Shown here one piece after another: positions 1 to 9,013 of a stretch of DNA of 64,000 nucleotides (position 1 is the first letter of the stretch; each line of letters starts with the position of its first letter). Origin of the DNA: Candidatus Enterocloster excrementipullorum (GTDB lineage: Bacteria; Bacillota; Clostridia; Lachnospirales; Lachnospiraceae); contig DWWT01000034.1 of assembly GCA_019119575.1 (NCBI GenBank), positions 37,280-101,279 of the forward strand. Reading direction: 5' to 3'. The translations under genes and the position numbers were made by a program. Under the pieces are notes generated by a model, which made no database searches, was not told the DNA's origin, and saw only the letters and a list, made by a program, of their open reading frames with translations.

Positions 1-818
1 CTCGCTCCCATGCCGAAGAGCAGAAGTCCTCCTTCCTGCACCCATTCCCACACAGCGTTCACCTGGTCCCTGGAGAGCTCCCCCGTATCAAAATCATTGA
101 TCAGGAGCACATCCAGCTGATCCAGCTCCATCTCGCTGGCCGGCAGCGTATCGGCGCTCATCTCAATGGTTTTAGTTCGAAGCGTGCTGTAATGGATTCC
201 CACATTGTCAAAGTACAAAAGCCGATCCGGCGTATCGCTGAGAATACCGATAAAGAGCTCCGCCGTATCCATATTCAGGTTCAGCTTGAGTCTCTTTTTC
301 ACGACCTCCCGCTCCCCCTGATCCAGCAGAGTTACATACATCTGGTCCACACCGTTCCCCAGAGATACGCTGAACTCCGACCGAATCTGTCCGGACGCGG
401 GAATCTCTATGGGATATTCATATTCATAGGCATCATACTCGATCTGTCCGTTGTATCCCTGAAAATCCGGTTCCAGAGACTTCACGCGCAGCACACCGTG
501 AAAATCCTCCTCCCCGCTGTTTTTCAGATCCACCGTCAGGGGAAGATAACGCCCTCTCTTGGCCGTATTTTGATATCCATAGGTCACATCCATGGAAACA
601 GCGGAATCGGACAGTTCCGCAGGAACCGCCTCCTGTCCTGACTCCGCCGCCGCAGATGTAATCATACCCAAATGCCCCCACAGCAGAGTTCCCACCATAC
701 ATATGGCAAAAAGGGTGCCTTGCAGCCCCCTTCTAATTCCCTTTCCGCGCGCGCAGCGTGTCCGCCTTTCGAGGCACGCATGACCGTATGCCCCGGCGGA
801 TATATTTCTATCCTTCAT
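1..818 (-). CDS. Secreted or membrane-anchored hypothetical protein, partial (3' end beyond left edge)
   Basis: The minus-strand frame stays open from 818 to the window edge, giving about 272 residues of the N-terminal part. The start at 818 has GGAG six bases upstream; an ATG at 830 lacks this. A basic N-terminus is followed by one hydrophobic segment at about residues 34-55, so the rest is probably extracytoplasmic. After it comes a beta-rich stretch (YLPLTVDLKNSGEEDF, then FSVSLGNGVDQMYVTLLD) typical of an Ig-like or NEW3-like domain. A region resembling a Rossmann or glutamine-amidotransferase-like fold follows (LDVLLINDFDTGELS, then VWEWVQEGGLLLFGMGA). Such proteins occur in Clostridia, but I cannot name the family with certainty. 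It lies 46 bases downstream of the histidine kinase gene on the same strand and may share its transcript. Confidence 0.6.
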   Translation of the reverse strand, partial: MKDRNISAGAYGHACLERRTRCARGKGIRRGLQGTLFAICMVGTLLWGHLGMITSAAAESGQEAVPAELSDSAVSMDVTYGYQNTAKRGRYLPLTVDLKNSGEEDFHGVLRVKSLEPDFQGYNGQIEYDAYEYEYPIEIPASGQIRSEFSVSLGNGVDQMYVTLLDQGEREVVKKRLKLNLNMDTAELFIGILSDTPDRLLYFDNVGIHYSTLRTKTIEMSADTLPASEMELDQLDVLLINDFDTGELSRDQVNAVWEWVQEGGLLLFGMGA

Positions 819-864
819 CCCAATCTCCATTCTTTCCCGGATCCCGGACAGCCCCGTCCGCCTG

Positions 865-1986
865 CTATATGCTTCCAAATTTTTCTTTATTGATGTCAAA
901 ATAGATCTGAAGCTTTACGGTAAATACCGTGCCGTTTAAATCGCTGGACACCGCAATGGTTCCCCCATGCATATCCACAATTTCCTTCGCGATAGCGAGC
1001 CCCAGCCCGGTTCCTCCCGTACTGCTGGAGCGCGACTGCTCCACCCGGTAAAATTTATTAAAAATCAGCGGAAGTTCCTCGGCGGGGATCACATAGCCGT
1101 AGTTCGTGACCGAGACCGTCACGGTCTCCTCCTCCGCCCGTATTTTCACAAGAACCCGTTTGCCGTCCGCCCCGTACTTGATGGCATTGCCGATCAGGTT
1201 GTCAAACAGACGGGCCAGAAGATTTCCGTCCGCAGTTATAACCTGGGCCGGCACATTGCTCTGCAGATCGTATGAAAGGCCTTTATCCACAAAATTGGGG
1301 TAAGCCTCCTCCAGGAGCTGGCTTAAAAGCTTGACAATATCCAGTTCTCCCACGTGCATGGCAATCTTTCCGTAATTCAGCTTTGTAAATCCAAACAGAT
1401 CCTCAATCAGCTTTTCCAGTCTCCGCGCCTTTCCATAAGCGATTTCAATGTATTTGTGCTGCATCTCGGGCTGCAGAGCCTTCTGTCCGGCCAGAAGCTC
1501 CAGATAGCCGATAATGGATGTGAGAGGGGTGCGCAGGTCATGGGCCACATTAGTAATCAGCTCATTCTTCGTGCGCTCCGCCTCCCGCTCCTTCTCAATC
1601 AGCTTCCGCAGATCCTCGGACATCTTGTTCAGGTTCGCCGCCATGCTGGAGAGTTCATCATCTCCCATCACTTCCACAGTGGTGTTGAGATTTCCTTCGG
1701 ATATGCTCCGAACCACATCGGATATGCGGCTGATATAACGGATATACGGCTCCTGAAGAATCATAAAGGTGACGGCAAACAAAACCAGTCCCAAAACCAG
1801 GTAAACCATCACCACAGCCACTCCCTGCTCTAAAATTGCCCGGGTAAGCGCGCTGGTCCGTCCCGCGCCTTCCAGGTATCTGGCGATCATAGAAATGTTC
1901 GTAACCAAAAACAGCTCCACCAGACAGGATATGATGGCACTGTAAATAATATGCGCCACGATCCTTGCCCGGTATCGTCTGCCCAT
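865..1986 (-). CDS. Sensor histidine kinase, VanS-like
   Basis: Membrane histidine kinase that would autophosphorylate and pass phosphate to the response regulator encoded just upstream. Two membrane segments (about residues 9-31 and 55-77) flank a short outer loop of some 25 residues. This is too small for a large sensing domain, so the kinase probably senses within or near the membrane. A HAMP domain follows at about 82-135, then HisKA with the phospho-acceptor His near 149 (VAHDLRTPLTS), an N box (NLIGNAIKYG) and a G box (GGTGLGLAIAKEI). The ATG at 1986 follows the regulator stop in a TGATATG junction. A TTG at 1998 is also possible but would start inside the regulator gene. Order and domain make-up match VanRS/PhoPR-type pairs. 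The stimulus is unknown, and no van resistance genes are in view. Confidence 0.9.
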   Translation of the reverse strand: MGRRYRARIVAHIIYSAIISCLVELFLVTNISMIARYLEGAGRTSALTRAILEQGVAVVMVYLVLGLVLFAVTFMILQEPYIRYISRISDVVRSISEGNLNTTVEVMGDDELSSMAANLNKMSEDLRKLIEKEREAERTKNELITNVAHDLRTPLTSIIGYLELLAGQKALQPEMQHKYIEIAYGKARRLEKLIEDLFGFTKLNYGKIAMHVGELDIVKLLSQLLEEAYPNFVDKGLSYDLQSNVPAQVITADGNLLARLFDNLIGNAIKYGADGKRVLVKIRAEEETVTVSVTNYGYVIPAEELPLIFNKFYRVEQSRSSSTGGTGLGLAIAKEIVDMHGGTIAVSSDLNGTVFTVKLQIYFDINKEKFGSI

Positions 1987-1987
1987 A

Positions 1988-2692
1988 TCACTTTTCAATT
2001 TTATATCCTACTCCCCATACTGTGGTAATAATCTTGTTTTGTCTGGCGTCCTCTTTCATCTTTCCCCGCAGGCGCCGGATATGTACCATAACTGTATTGT
2101 TTGCCTCGTATACTTTTTCGTTCCAGACCTTTTCAAAAATCTCATCCGTGCTGAACACCCTGCCGGGATTGGAAGCCAGGAGATACAGGATATCGAACTC
2201 AATGGGCGTAAGCTTAATTTCTTCCCCGTCAACCACCACCTTGTGGTTATCCTTGTTGATGGTCATTCCCTTGATCGTAATCTCGTTGTTTGCCCGATCC
2301 GGACCGCCGCTGTTGGGATTCAGCTGCGTATAGCGCCTCAGCTGGGACTTTACCCTGGCCGTGAGCTCCAGGGGATTAAAAGGCTTTGTCACATAATCAT
2401 CCGCTCCTGTACCCAGCCCAAGGATCTTGTCTAAATCCGTAGACTTGGCGCTGAGCATTATGATCGGTATATTGTTGGTTTCCCGGATCTTTTTGCACAT
2501 CTCCAGCCCATTCATGCCCGGCATCATGATATCCAGGAGTACCAGGTGAATATTCTCCTTTTCGATGATCTCCAGACCCCGGGCCGCATTTTCCGCTTTA
2601 AAAACTTTATATCCGTCGCTGACAAGATAAATCTCAATCAGATCCGCAATCTCCTTCTCATCATCTACAACCAGAATGTTAATTTCGGACAT
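1988..2692 (-). CDS. OmpR/PhoB-family response regulator, VanR-like
   Basis: Cytoplasmic DNA-binding response regulator of 234 residues, the usual family length. The receiver domain carries the acidic pair near residues 10-11 (VVDDEKE), the phospho-acceptor Asp54 (VLLDIMMPG) and the conserved Lys in YVTKPFNP. The C-terminal winged helix (about 135-230) ends with the family signature VMVHIRRLRGKM followed by TVWGVGYKI. GAGGAGGGGACAGC precedes the ATG. It is translated just ahead of the sensor kinase with one base between stop and start, so the two are a cognate pair. Targets cannot be read from this window. Confidence 0.92.
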   Translation of the reverse strand: MSEINILVVDDEKEIADLIEIYLVSDGYKVFKAENAARGLEIIEKENIHLVLLDIMMPGMNGLEMCKKIRETNNIPIIMLSAKSTDLDKILGLGTGADDYVTKPFNPLELTARVKSQLRRYTQLNPNSGGPDRANNEITIKGMTINKDNHKVVVDGEEIKLTPIEFDILYLLASNPGRVFSTDEIFEKVWNEKVYEANNTVMVHIRRLRGKMKEDARQNKIITTVWGVGYKIEK

Positions 2693-3085
2693 GCTGTCCC
2701 CTCCTCATGCGTTCGATTATTTTTGCGCAGCTGTTCAGACCGGCTGGCCGTCTTGAATAGTTACATTTTAACACAATATATGAACCTTTTCCTTACTTTT
2801 TTCTTGAAAAATTGATAACAATTCAAAACGCCGGAAATTCAGGGAACCCGCCTCCCCCCTGCGCTTCTGGCGGGCACAGATAGTATCTTACAGAATTTTG
2901 ACGATTTTGTAAACAGCGGGTGGATGGATATTTTGGAAGGATGCGGATGGGCAGCCTGTAATAACGGATTCTCAGGCGCGTACTGATTTTTTGCATTATA
3001 AAAGGGCCAGGGCCAAGATCCCTATCGCAGATCTTGGCCCTAACCCTTTGTTGTATTAGGAAAGTTAGAGAAAAAGACGTTTTAT
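2693..3085. other. Intergenic region between the fructosamine operon and the two-component system
   Basis: No open frame here has a plausible ribosome site. The stretch holds the terminator at 3001-3049 and, nearer 2692, the AT-rich leader of the response regulator. I could not pick out a convincing -35/-10 pair for that gene; TTAAAAT occurs at about 2766-2772 without a good -35. Confidence 0.5.
3001..3049 (-). terminator. Rho-independent terminator of the fructosamine operon
   Basis: A perfect 12-bp stem (AGGGCCAAGATC at 3009-3020 with its complement at 3030-3041) is extended by an outer AAAGGG/CCCTTT pair. Read on the minus strand it is followed by TTTTATAAT. It lies 37 bases past the stop of the last operon gene. 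Confidence 0.85.
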
Positions 3086-4093
3086 TTACTGCTGTTCCAT
3101 AAAGTCTGCCAATACCTTCTCGTCCAGCTGAGCTGCCGCATCAGACTGCATCTGATCCCACAGCCCTTCTTCTGTTATATCAGACCAGAATCCGTTGGCC
3201 CACTCCGCAAAATCTTCATTTCCGTAAGCCATGCAGAGACCGCAGCCCTTATCAAACTCGTCGGTGGGCTCCCAAGTCAGACTGTCCACAACTGCCAGAT
3301 CCGGGTTGGCCGCTACCGTCATAGCCGCATTCACCGCGTTCATGCAGGCCAGATCGGACTTTCCGTTCTTTACAGAAAGTATCTGATCCGGCAGACCGGA
3401 AAGCTCCTGAATCTCCGCATCAGGATACAGATACTCGGTCATCGTAATATCAATGGATCCCATAGTGCCGCAGACAGTCACACCCTCCAGTGTTCCTGTA
3501 AACTTGTCGCTGTTCAGTTCCTCTGCCCTGGCTACATAGCACTCGTCCGATTTGTGATAAACATCCGTGAACAGCCAGGTTTCTTTTCTCTCATCCGTAG
3601 GGCTTAACCGGGTTACAAAATGGATCTGGTTGGCCTGAAGAGCGGACATGCATCCGGTAAAATCTGTCTCGGTAAATTCGACCGTTACATCCCGGCCCAT
3701 ATAATCGCTTAGGCGATTCGCCATTTCATACATGGCAGCCACTTCAAAGCCCACCAGCACATCTTCTCCGTTCTCCACGGTATGGAAACAGAACGTGGGA
3801 GAGTTGCCAATGATGCCTACTTTCAGCACACCGTTTTCTGCCAAATCCGTAAAAATGGGTCCGTGCTCTGCCGAAGCGTCAAATGCCTCTCCGGATGCTT
3901 CTTCCGCCTCAGACTCAGCCTCTGTCTCTGCAGCCGTGGTTTCCTCTGCAGAAGTCTCCTCTGCCGCTGCGGTTGTCTCCACAGCCGCCGTAGTCGTTTC
4001 TGCTGTCTCACCGCCGGAACAGGCTGCCAGAGAGGCCGCCATTACGCCTGCCATACAAAGAGCTGCCGCTTTTTTGATTTTTCTCATAATCAT
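3086..4093 (-). CDS. ABC importer substrate-binding lipoprotein, amino-acid (family 3) type
   Basis: Extracellular solute-binding lipoprotein of 335 residues. The signal peptide ends in a lipobox with Cys25 (SLAAC). An acidic Thr/Ala/Glu linker to about residue 70 precedes a PBP2-type binding domain (VLKVGIIGNSPTFCFHTVENG). The family 3 core includes NQIHFVTRLSPTDERKETWLF and VCGTMGSIDI. It is the last gene of the operon and pairs with the permease (5867-6520) and ATPase (5122-5880). Family 3 proteins bind polar amino acids and related compounds. Next to an FrlB-like deglycase and FrlD-like kinase, an Amadori compound such as fructosyl-lysine is the likeliest ligand, but this is inference from context. 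Confidence 0.85.
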   Translation of the reverse strand: MIMRKIKKAAALCMAGVMAASLAACSGGETAETTTAAVETTAAAEETSAEETTAAETEAESEAEEASGEAFDASAEHGPIFTDLAENGVLKVGIIGNSPTFCFHTVENGEDVLVGFEVAAMYEMANRLSDYMGRDVTVEFTETDFTGCMSALQANQIHFVTRLSPTDERKETWLFTDVYHKSDECYVARAEELNSDKFTGTLEGVTVCGTMGSIDITMTEYLYPDAEIQELSGLPDQILSVKNGKSDLACMNAVNAAMTVAANPDLAVVDSLTWEPTDEFDKGCGLCMAYGNEDFAEWANGFWSDITEEGLWDQMQSDAAAQLDEKVLADFMEQQ

Positions 4094-4111
4094 TTCTCTC
4101 CTTTTCTTTTA

Positions 4112-5074
4112 TTAATAGGGGAACTTCCACATATACCGTCTCACGGTTAAGGGATGTTTCCTCGCGTCCGCAAGCAGATTATTAAATACGCCAATTACAT
4201 TGTTGTAGAACAGGGGATCTAAGTATTCGGAGCACCAGCCCAGCTCGCCCATCCCATAATCCAGACCGTCAATTACCATGCAGCGGTTATTAAATTTATT
4301 GATAAAGTTCAGTGCCCGGTCATCCAGTTCCCGCGTTCTTCCCGTAGCTTTCATCATCAAGAAGGCCGTATTTTTATCCGTTATCTCGAAGGGGCCGTGG
4401 AAATATTCGCCGGAATGGATCACGCTGGAATTGATCCACTGCATCTCCATAAAGATGCAGATAGACTCCTGGTGTGCGCTGCCCCAGCAAGGACCGCTTC
4501 CCATAGTATAAATGACGGAATCATCTTTAAATTCCCATGCATACTTGATGGCAAAGGGCACGATGTCCTTCTTGGCTTTCACTACAATCTCATTCAGGCT
4601 GCCCAGAGCCTTTACCATCGCATCATAACCTGCATAGCCTTCAATCTGATGCAGCAGTTCCAGAGCCATCTTAAAACCGTAGGATGTCTTCTGATTTTCC
4701 ACAATTGAGTCGTCTCCAAACTCATAGAGAATCACATGCTGTGCGCTGTCTGCCAGAGGAGAAGGAACCTGAAACGTCAGCCCTACCGTTGCCGCTCCCT
4801 TTTCGTTCGCTGCCTGGCATGCTTTTACTGTCTCCGCGGTATCGCCTCTCTGGGATGCCAGGATAACTACTGCATTTGCTCCAATTTCCTTCGGCGTAGC
4901 ATGCACAAACTCATTTGCATTGATGTAGCCCACTTTCAGCTTTTTAGCCTCGCAGCTAAGGAAATATTTTGCGGGGAAGAAACCGGAAAGAGAGCCTCCG
5001 CATCCCACAAAATAGACGGTATCAACCGCATGCTCTTTTAAAATATTCGTTACAATTTCTCTTACCTTCTGCAT
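4112..5074 (-). CDS. Fructosamine-6-phosphate deglycase-like SIS protein (FrlB-like)
   Basis: SIS-fold sugar isomerase of 320 residues, close to FrlB length. The first SIS domain has FVGCGGSLSGFFPAKYF; the second has YTMGSGPCWGSAHQESI. The active-site stretch SGEYFHGPFEI (about 221-231) matches the SGEFRHGPLEI stretch I recall from E. coli FrlB, including the Glu and His proposed to act in catalysis. A C-terminal RRYM...FPY tail also resembles that family. FrlB splits 6-phosphofructosamines into glucose 6-phosphate and the free amine or amino acid. The kinase needed to make its substrate is encoded by the first gene of the same operon. The exact amino acid released cannot be read; the alternatives are other amino-sugar phosphate isomerases of the SIS group. 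Confidence 0.8.
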   Translation of the reverse strand: MQKVREIVTNILKEHAVDTVYFVGCGGSLSGFFPAKYFLSCEAKKLKVGYINANEFVHATPKEIGANAVVILASQRGDTAETVKACQAANEKGAATVGLTFQVPSPLADSAQHVILYEFGDDSIVENQKTSYGFKMALELLHQIEGYAGYDAMVKALGSLNEIVVKAKKDIVPFAIKYAWEFKDDSVIYTMGSGPCWGSAHQESICIFMEMQWINSSVIHSGEYFHGPFEITDKNTAFLMMKATGRTRELDDRALNFINKFNNRCMVIDGLDYGMGELGWCSEYLDPLFYNNVIGVFNNLLADARKHPLTVRRYMWKFPY

Positions 5075-5121
5075 TTTTACAGTCCTTTCCGAGCCCTCGG
5101 CCCTGTGTAATCTGTTTATAC

Positions 5122-5880
5122 TTACAGCATCTTGCTGAGAAAATCCTTTGTCCTCTGATGCTGCGGATTGTTGATTACATCCTTGGGGGATCCTTCCTCC
5201 ACGATATATCCCCCATCCATAAACACAACCCGGTCGCCTACTTCCCTGGCAAAACCCATCTCATGCGTTACCACCACCATGGTCATTCCCTGCTCCGCCA
5301 GCTGTCTCATAATCTGCAGGACCTCTCCCACCATCTCCGGGTCCAGAGCCGATGTGGCCTCGTCAAAAAGGATCACTTCCGGCTCCATAGCAAGGGTTCT
5401 GGCAATAGCCACCCTCTGTTTCTGACCTCCGGAAAGCTGTGAAGGATACGCGTCAGCTTTGCTCTCCAAGCCAACCTGCTTTAAAAGATCCATGGCCTTT
5501 TTATCTGCTTCTGCCTTGGAAACCTTTTTTACTTTCCTTGGCCCTATGGTCACATTGTCCAGAACGCTCAGATTCTCAAAAAGATTGAACAGCTGGAATA
5601 CCATTCCAAATTTTTCCCGATATTTATCAATCTTCATGTCCCTGCTCAGGATGGATTTTCCATGAAATAAAATATCTCCCGCTGTGGGCTTTTCCAAAAG
5701 ATTGAGACACCGCAGAAATGTAGATTTTCCGGAGCCGGAAGGGCCTATAACTACGACCACTTCGCCCTTGTCAATCTCCATGTCCACGCCCTTTAACACT
5801 TCCAGAGAGCCAAAATTCTTTTTCAGTCCCTTTACCTGGATAATGATTTCCTTTTTGTTTGTCTCATTAATCATGTGCAT
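5122..5880 (-). CDS. Amino-acid-type ABC importer ATPase (GlnQ-like)
   Basis: Cytoplasmic ATPase of 252 residues that powers the adjacent permease. Walker A is GPSGSGKST (about 46-54), the signature is LSGGQKQR, and Walker B with catalytic Glu is reflected in [12 protein letters not shown]; the switch His is in VVTHEMGFA. This matches the GlnQ/HisP subfamily. The gene overlaps the end of the permease gene by 14 bases. An alternative start two codons in is equally possible; GGAGG lies four bases before the first ATG. Confidence 0.9.
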   Translation of the reverse strand: MHMINETNKKEIIIQVKGLKKNFGSLEVLKGVDMEIDKGEVVVVIGPSGSGKSTFLRCLNLLEKPTAGDILFHGKSILSRDMKIDKYREKFGMVFQLFNLFENLSVLDNVTIGPRKVKKVSKAEADKKAMDLLKQVGLESKADAYPSQLSGGQKQRVAIARTLAMEPEVILFDEATSALDPEMVGEVLQIMRQLAEQGMTMVVVTHEMGFAREVGDRVVFMDGGYIVEEGSPKDVINNPQHQRTKDFLSKML

Positions 5881-6520
5881 GCAGCCTCCTCTCCAGGATT
5901 CCCACCAGCCGCTTTAAAAGATATGTAATGAGGAAATAAATGACAGCGGTCACAATCAGCGGCTCAAAGGCTAGGAACGTATTGGCCCGTACAGAGTTTG
6001 ACGTATACGTCAGCTCATGGAGGGCGATTACCGACACAATTGAGGTTTCCTTAATCAAAAGGATGAACTCGTTGCACAGGGACGGCAGCACATTTTTAAT
6101 AGCCTGGGGAATGATAATGTACCAGTTTGCCTGAAGCTTTGACATTCCGATGCAGCGGGCCGCTTCCATCTGTCCCTTGTTTACCGCCTGCATGCCGGCT
6201 CGGGTGTGCTCTGCGATGTAGACAGAGCTGTTTACCGTCAGAGATACTACTGCCGCCCAGAATTGGGGCAGGGAAGTTGCGATCCCATAATACACAATGA
6301 ATATCTGTACCATGACCGGAACCCCCCGAATGAAATTGATCCATCCGTCGATAATGCTGCTGATAACAGGGTAATTCTGTACTCTAAGCATCCCCATGGC
6401 CACACCGACCACCGTAGCCAGAATCAGGGTCCAGAAAGCCAGTTCCAGAGTTACCTTCAGCCCATCTGCATAAAGGAACCAATATTCCTTTAAAAATGTA
6501 AAATTAAGTCCAAAAATCAT
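5867..6520 (-). CDS. Amino-acid-type ABC importer permease (HisM-like)
   Basis: Inner-membrane permease with about five transmembrane segments and the EAA-loop motif [20 protein letters not shown]. This is the polar-amino-acid 3-TM/HisM family form, which usually works as a homodimer when only one permease gene is present, as here. I set the start at 6520 ([10 protein letters not shown]), which has AGAGGTG upstream. A start at 6577 would overlap the YjbQ gene and add a charged, poorly conserved leader. The resulting 217 residues fit the family. Confidence 0.88.
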   Translation of the reverse strand: MIFGLNFTFLKEYWFLYADGLKVTLELAFWTLILATVVGVAMGMLRVQNYPVISSIIDGWINFIRGVPVMVQIFIVYYGIATSLPQFWAAVVSLTVNSSVYIAEHTRAGMQAVNKGQMEAARCIGMSKLQANWYIIIPQAIKNVLPSLCNEFILLIKETSIVSVIALHELTYTSNSVRANTFLAFEPLIVTAVIYFLITYLLKRLVGILERRLHAHD

Positions 6521-6566
6521 TTGTTTCACCTCTAAGCGCACCTTGAACGGCTTTCCAAAATAAATC

Positions 6567-6995
6567 CTACTCGCCAATCACTTCAATAAAATACTTGCGG
6601 ATCTGAAGGCCATCCATCTCTACAAAATAGATATTCTGCTCCCGGCCGGACATCAGTTTCCCGTCAATAACCGGGAAGATACAGTGGTTTCCGGCCAGCA
6701 TAGATTTCAGATGGCCCGGCGCATTTCCGGAGCAGGTGCCATACGTGGGAAGCATATGGGTATGTACATAGGGATAATCATGGGGAACCAGGCGTTCCAG
6801 CTCCATTTCTATATCCTTCTCCACACAGGGCAGCGCCTCGTTGATCATAATTCCTGTAGTGGTATGCTTTGTAATCACCGCCACCATTCCGTTCTTAATC
6901 CCGCTCTCCTCTACGGCCTTCTTTACCTCGTCCGTAATTTTTATCATTTCAAATTCCTTGTGGCTTTCTACTTGATTCTCTATCAGCTTAACCAT
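6567..6995 (-). CDS. YjbQ/UPF0047 family protein
   Basis: A 142-residue protein of the YjbQ (UPF0047) fold. Visible conserved elements are ITKHTTTGIMINEA, the His-rich YVHTHMLP, and CSGNAPGHLKSMLAG followed by LMSGREQNIYFVEMDG. Members are small trimers; some have weak thiamine-phosphate synthase activity in vivo, and the true role of the family is unsettled. Here it sits between the amidohydrolase (three bases away) and the permease of the fructosamine operon. It is therefore co-expressed with Amadori-compound catabolism, which would be an unusual placement. GGAGG lies seven bases before the ATG. Confidence 0.85.
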   Translation of the reverse strand: MVKLIENQVESHKEFEMIKITDEVKKAVEESGIKNGMVAVITKHTTTGIMINEALPCVEKDIEMELERLVPHDYPYVHTHMLPTYGTCSGNAPGHLKSMLAGNHCIFPVIDGKLMSGREQNIYFVEMDGLQIRKYFIEVIGE

Positions 6996-6997
6996 GG

Positions 6998-7849
6998 CTA
7001 TTCCTCCAATCCTAAAAACCGAACTGCATTTCCTCCCAGAATGGCCTCCATTACATCATCACGGAGCGGAAGATTCTTAATTCCTTCCAGGCTTCTCACA
7101 TGGCGGAATCTGGGGTTGTTGGACCCAAACATTACCTTGTCCTGAAAACAATTCTGAAGCCAGTTCAGATTCATGTTCACGGAAAACAAATGAGAATACC
7201 AATTCTTGGGCGAATCCATATAGACCATGGATGTATCCGCATACACATTGGGATATTTCATCAGCATCATGATGGTTTCCTCCCACCAAGGCCATCCCAT
7301 ATGAGCCAGGCAGAAGCGAAGGGACGGATATTTTTCTGCCACATCTTCAAAGCGGATGGGTTCCGAATACTTGGCCGGGGTGTTTGGCTCCCAACTGTAT
7401 CCTGCATGGAACATGATGGGTTTGTTTTTTTCGTTGCATATCTGATAGAGAACATCTAAGCAGGGATCATCCGGATACATATGGAGGCGGGAAAGATTCA
7501 GCTTCAGCCCCATAAGCCCCAGTTCATCAAAAGCCCTAAGCAGCTCCTCCTTTGCCTCCGCCTTCCTGGGATCCACGCTGGCAAACCCGATAAAATGCTC
7601 CGGGCTCTTATCTACAATTTTTGCCATCTCGTCGTTGCTCACAATCGGACGCCCGGACTCTGCAGAATAGTCCTCCGGTAAGAGAACCACTTTATCAATC
7701 TGCGCATCTGCCAGCAGCGTCATCTCAAAGTCAACAGGGTTGATTCCTGATTTGAACACTCCAAACTCCTGCTTGCGGAAATTTAAGTCTTCCGGATTTT
7801 CGTTAATCACATCAAATAACAAGGGATGTGCATGAACGTCAATTATCAT
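6998..7849 (-). CDS. Amidohydrolase-2 family TIM-barrel protein
   Basis: A 283-residue metal-dependent hydrolase-like barrel. The N-terminal metal motif is IDVHAHP, followed by later strands with IMFHAGYSW and CLAHMGWPWWEE. The strand-8 motif, normally GSD, reads GSNNP here, so the usual catalytic Asp is Asn. Amidohydrolase-2 enzymes include decarboxylases and lactone or amide hydrolases. The gene is second in the operon, after the kinase and before the YjbQ gene. It could process the amino-acid side of an Amadori compound or a lactone by-product; this is inference. AAGGAG precedes the ATG. Confidence 0.82.
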   Translation of the reverse strand: MIIDVHAHPLLFDVINENPEDLNFRKQEFGVFKSGINPVDFEMTLLADAQIDKVVLLPEDYSAESGRPIVSNDEMAKIVDKSPEHFIGFASVDPRKAEAKEELLRAFDELGLMGLKLNLSRLHMYPDDPCLDVLYQICNEKNKPIMFHAGYSWEPNTPAKYSEPIRFEDVAEKYPSLRFCLAHMGWPWWEETIMMLMKYPNVYADTSMVYMDSPKNWYSHLFSVNMNLNWLQNCFQDKVMFGSNNPRFRHVRSLEGIKNLPLRDDVMEAILGGNAVRFLGLEE

Positions 7850-7906
7850 ATTGATTTACGCTCCTTTTTATAATTTTTACTGCCTGCAAGCGGCAGCTGC
7901 CTTTGT

Positions 7907-8728
7907 TTACAGATAAGGGTCAAATATGGAAATAACTTTGGACGCTCGTTCCGCTCCGCTCTGCATACATTCTGCCACCGGTCTTCCGTCAATAAGAGCA
8001 GAAATAAATCCCGCAAAATACGAATCTCCGGCTCCTACCGTATTGACCACCTCTTTCACCGGTACGATATCTCCCCTATAAAAGCGGGAGCCGTCATAGG
8101 CAAGGGAACCATTTTTCCCAAAGGTAGCTATCATAAGCTTTACCCCCATGGAACAGGCATAACGGAGAAATTCTTTCCCCTCCTCCAAATCAGCTTCAAA
8201 GGAAATAAGCCCGCAATCAATATTGGAAAGCACCTCTTTTATATCCGGATGTCTCCGCTGATTGCTGAGGTCGAAGAATATCTTCATCTCCCCCAAAGCC
8301 GGCTTCATCTTTTTCCGAATATCTCCCAAACGGTGTATCAGCCTTCCGGTAAAATCGGAATGCATCATATCGTGGGACGCAATAAAGTCAATGGCTTCCT
8401 CCGAGAATTCATACCCTTCCATAATCCCCCGAACCGGCTCTCCGTGATGCCTGTCCTTGTCCACCAGATACAGCGGAACTTTCGGCGTCTCACCTCCCGG
8501 AATGATTTCCAGATGACTGCAGTCAATCCCTCTCGTCCGAAAAGCTTCCAGAGACTTCTTCCCGTACATGTCATCCGAAACGGCCGAGATAACAGAAGCC
8601 TCCATATCCTTCCGCATATCCAGAAGGTTGAACAGGACATCCACCCCATTTCCCGTCACATACCATCGATTATCAAAATCAGGGTAGTAATCAATACAGA
8701 CATACCCTGCCGCCGCAAACTTGACCAC
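7907..8728 (-). CDS. PfkB-family sugar kinase, FrlD-like (fructosamine 6-kinase candidate)
   Basis: Ribokinase/PfkB kinase of 273 residues. The C-terminal signature VNTVGAGDSYFAGF holds the catalytic base near Asp235. The overall pattern (short N-terminal strand, AVSDDMYGKKSLEAFRTRGID, then VKLMIATFGKNGSLAYDG) resembles FrlD of E. coli, whose protein is near this size. FrlD phosphorylates fructosyl-lysine at C6 to make the FrlB substrate. The start is GTG with GGGAG eight bases upstream. It is the first gene after the operon promoter at 8800-8828. Confidence 0.8.
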   Translation of the reverse strand: MVKFAAAGYVCIDYYPDFDNRWYVTGNGVDVLFNLLDMRKDMEASVISAVSDDMYGKKSLEAFRTRGIDCSHLEIIPGGETPKVPLYLVDKDRHHGEPVRGIMEGYEFSEEAIDFIASHDMMHSDFTGRLIHRLGDIRKKMKPALGEMKIFFDLSNQRRHPDIKEVLSNIDCGLISFEADLEEGKEFLRYACSMGVKLMIATFGKNGSLAYDGSRFYRGDIVPVKEVVNTVGAGDSYFAGFISALIDGRPVAECMQSGAERASKVISIFDPYL

Positions 8729-8762
8729 TGTATCTGCTCCCTTCTATGACATGTATTTGCTT

Positions 8763-8784
8763 TAAGACGTCTACTGTTGTCTTA
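8763..8784. promoter_or_regulatory. Inverted repeat in the fructosamine operon leader, candidate operator
   Basis: TAAGAC (8763-8768) and GTCTTA (8779-8784) form a 6-bp inverted repeat separated by ten bases. They lie between the predicted -10 and the kinase start. A GntR/UTRA regulator is encoded directly upstream, so this is a candidate binding site. No matching palindrome was found in front of the regulator gene itself. Confidence 0.35.
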
Positions 8785-8799
8785 TTATGTTATGTATAT

Positions 8800-8828
8800 G
8801 TTATATTCTATTTTCACTCATTTGTCAA
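8800..8828 (-). promoter_or_regulatory. Sigma-A promoter of the fructosamine operon
   Basis: On the minus strand TTGACA (8823-8828) is followed, 17 bases later, by TATAAC (8800-8805). It lies about 70 bases before the GTG start of the kinase gene, in an AT-rich stretch. Confidence 0.7.
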
Positions 8829-8926
8829 TATGATTTGTTTATTTTTTGTTTTTTTAATGAGTGTATATTTTTTTAATTATATACTTTATCCAAACACAGG
8901 CTGCAAAACATTATTGAAAGAAGAAA

Positions 8927-8960
8927 GCTGCGAAAAAATGATTTCTCATTTTTTCACAGC
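8927..8960 (-). terminator. Hairpin after the GntR regulator gene
   Basis: A 15-bp stem (8927-8941 with 8946-8960, one G-U wobble) closes on a GAAA tetraloop when read on the minus strand. It sits 53 bases past the regulator stop and before the operon promoter. The U-run is interrupted, so efficiency is uncertain. Confidence 0.6.
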
Positions 8961-9013
8961 CCCTTTTATTCGGCGCGAATGCCCCTTTATTCTCTTTTCC
9001 ACTCCAGCATTAC

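Noticed and set aside
865..2692. Possible vancomycin resistance locus
   Set aside because: The two-component pair is VanRS-like, but no vanH, vanA-type ligase or vanX is in the window.
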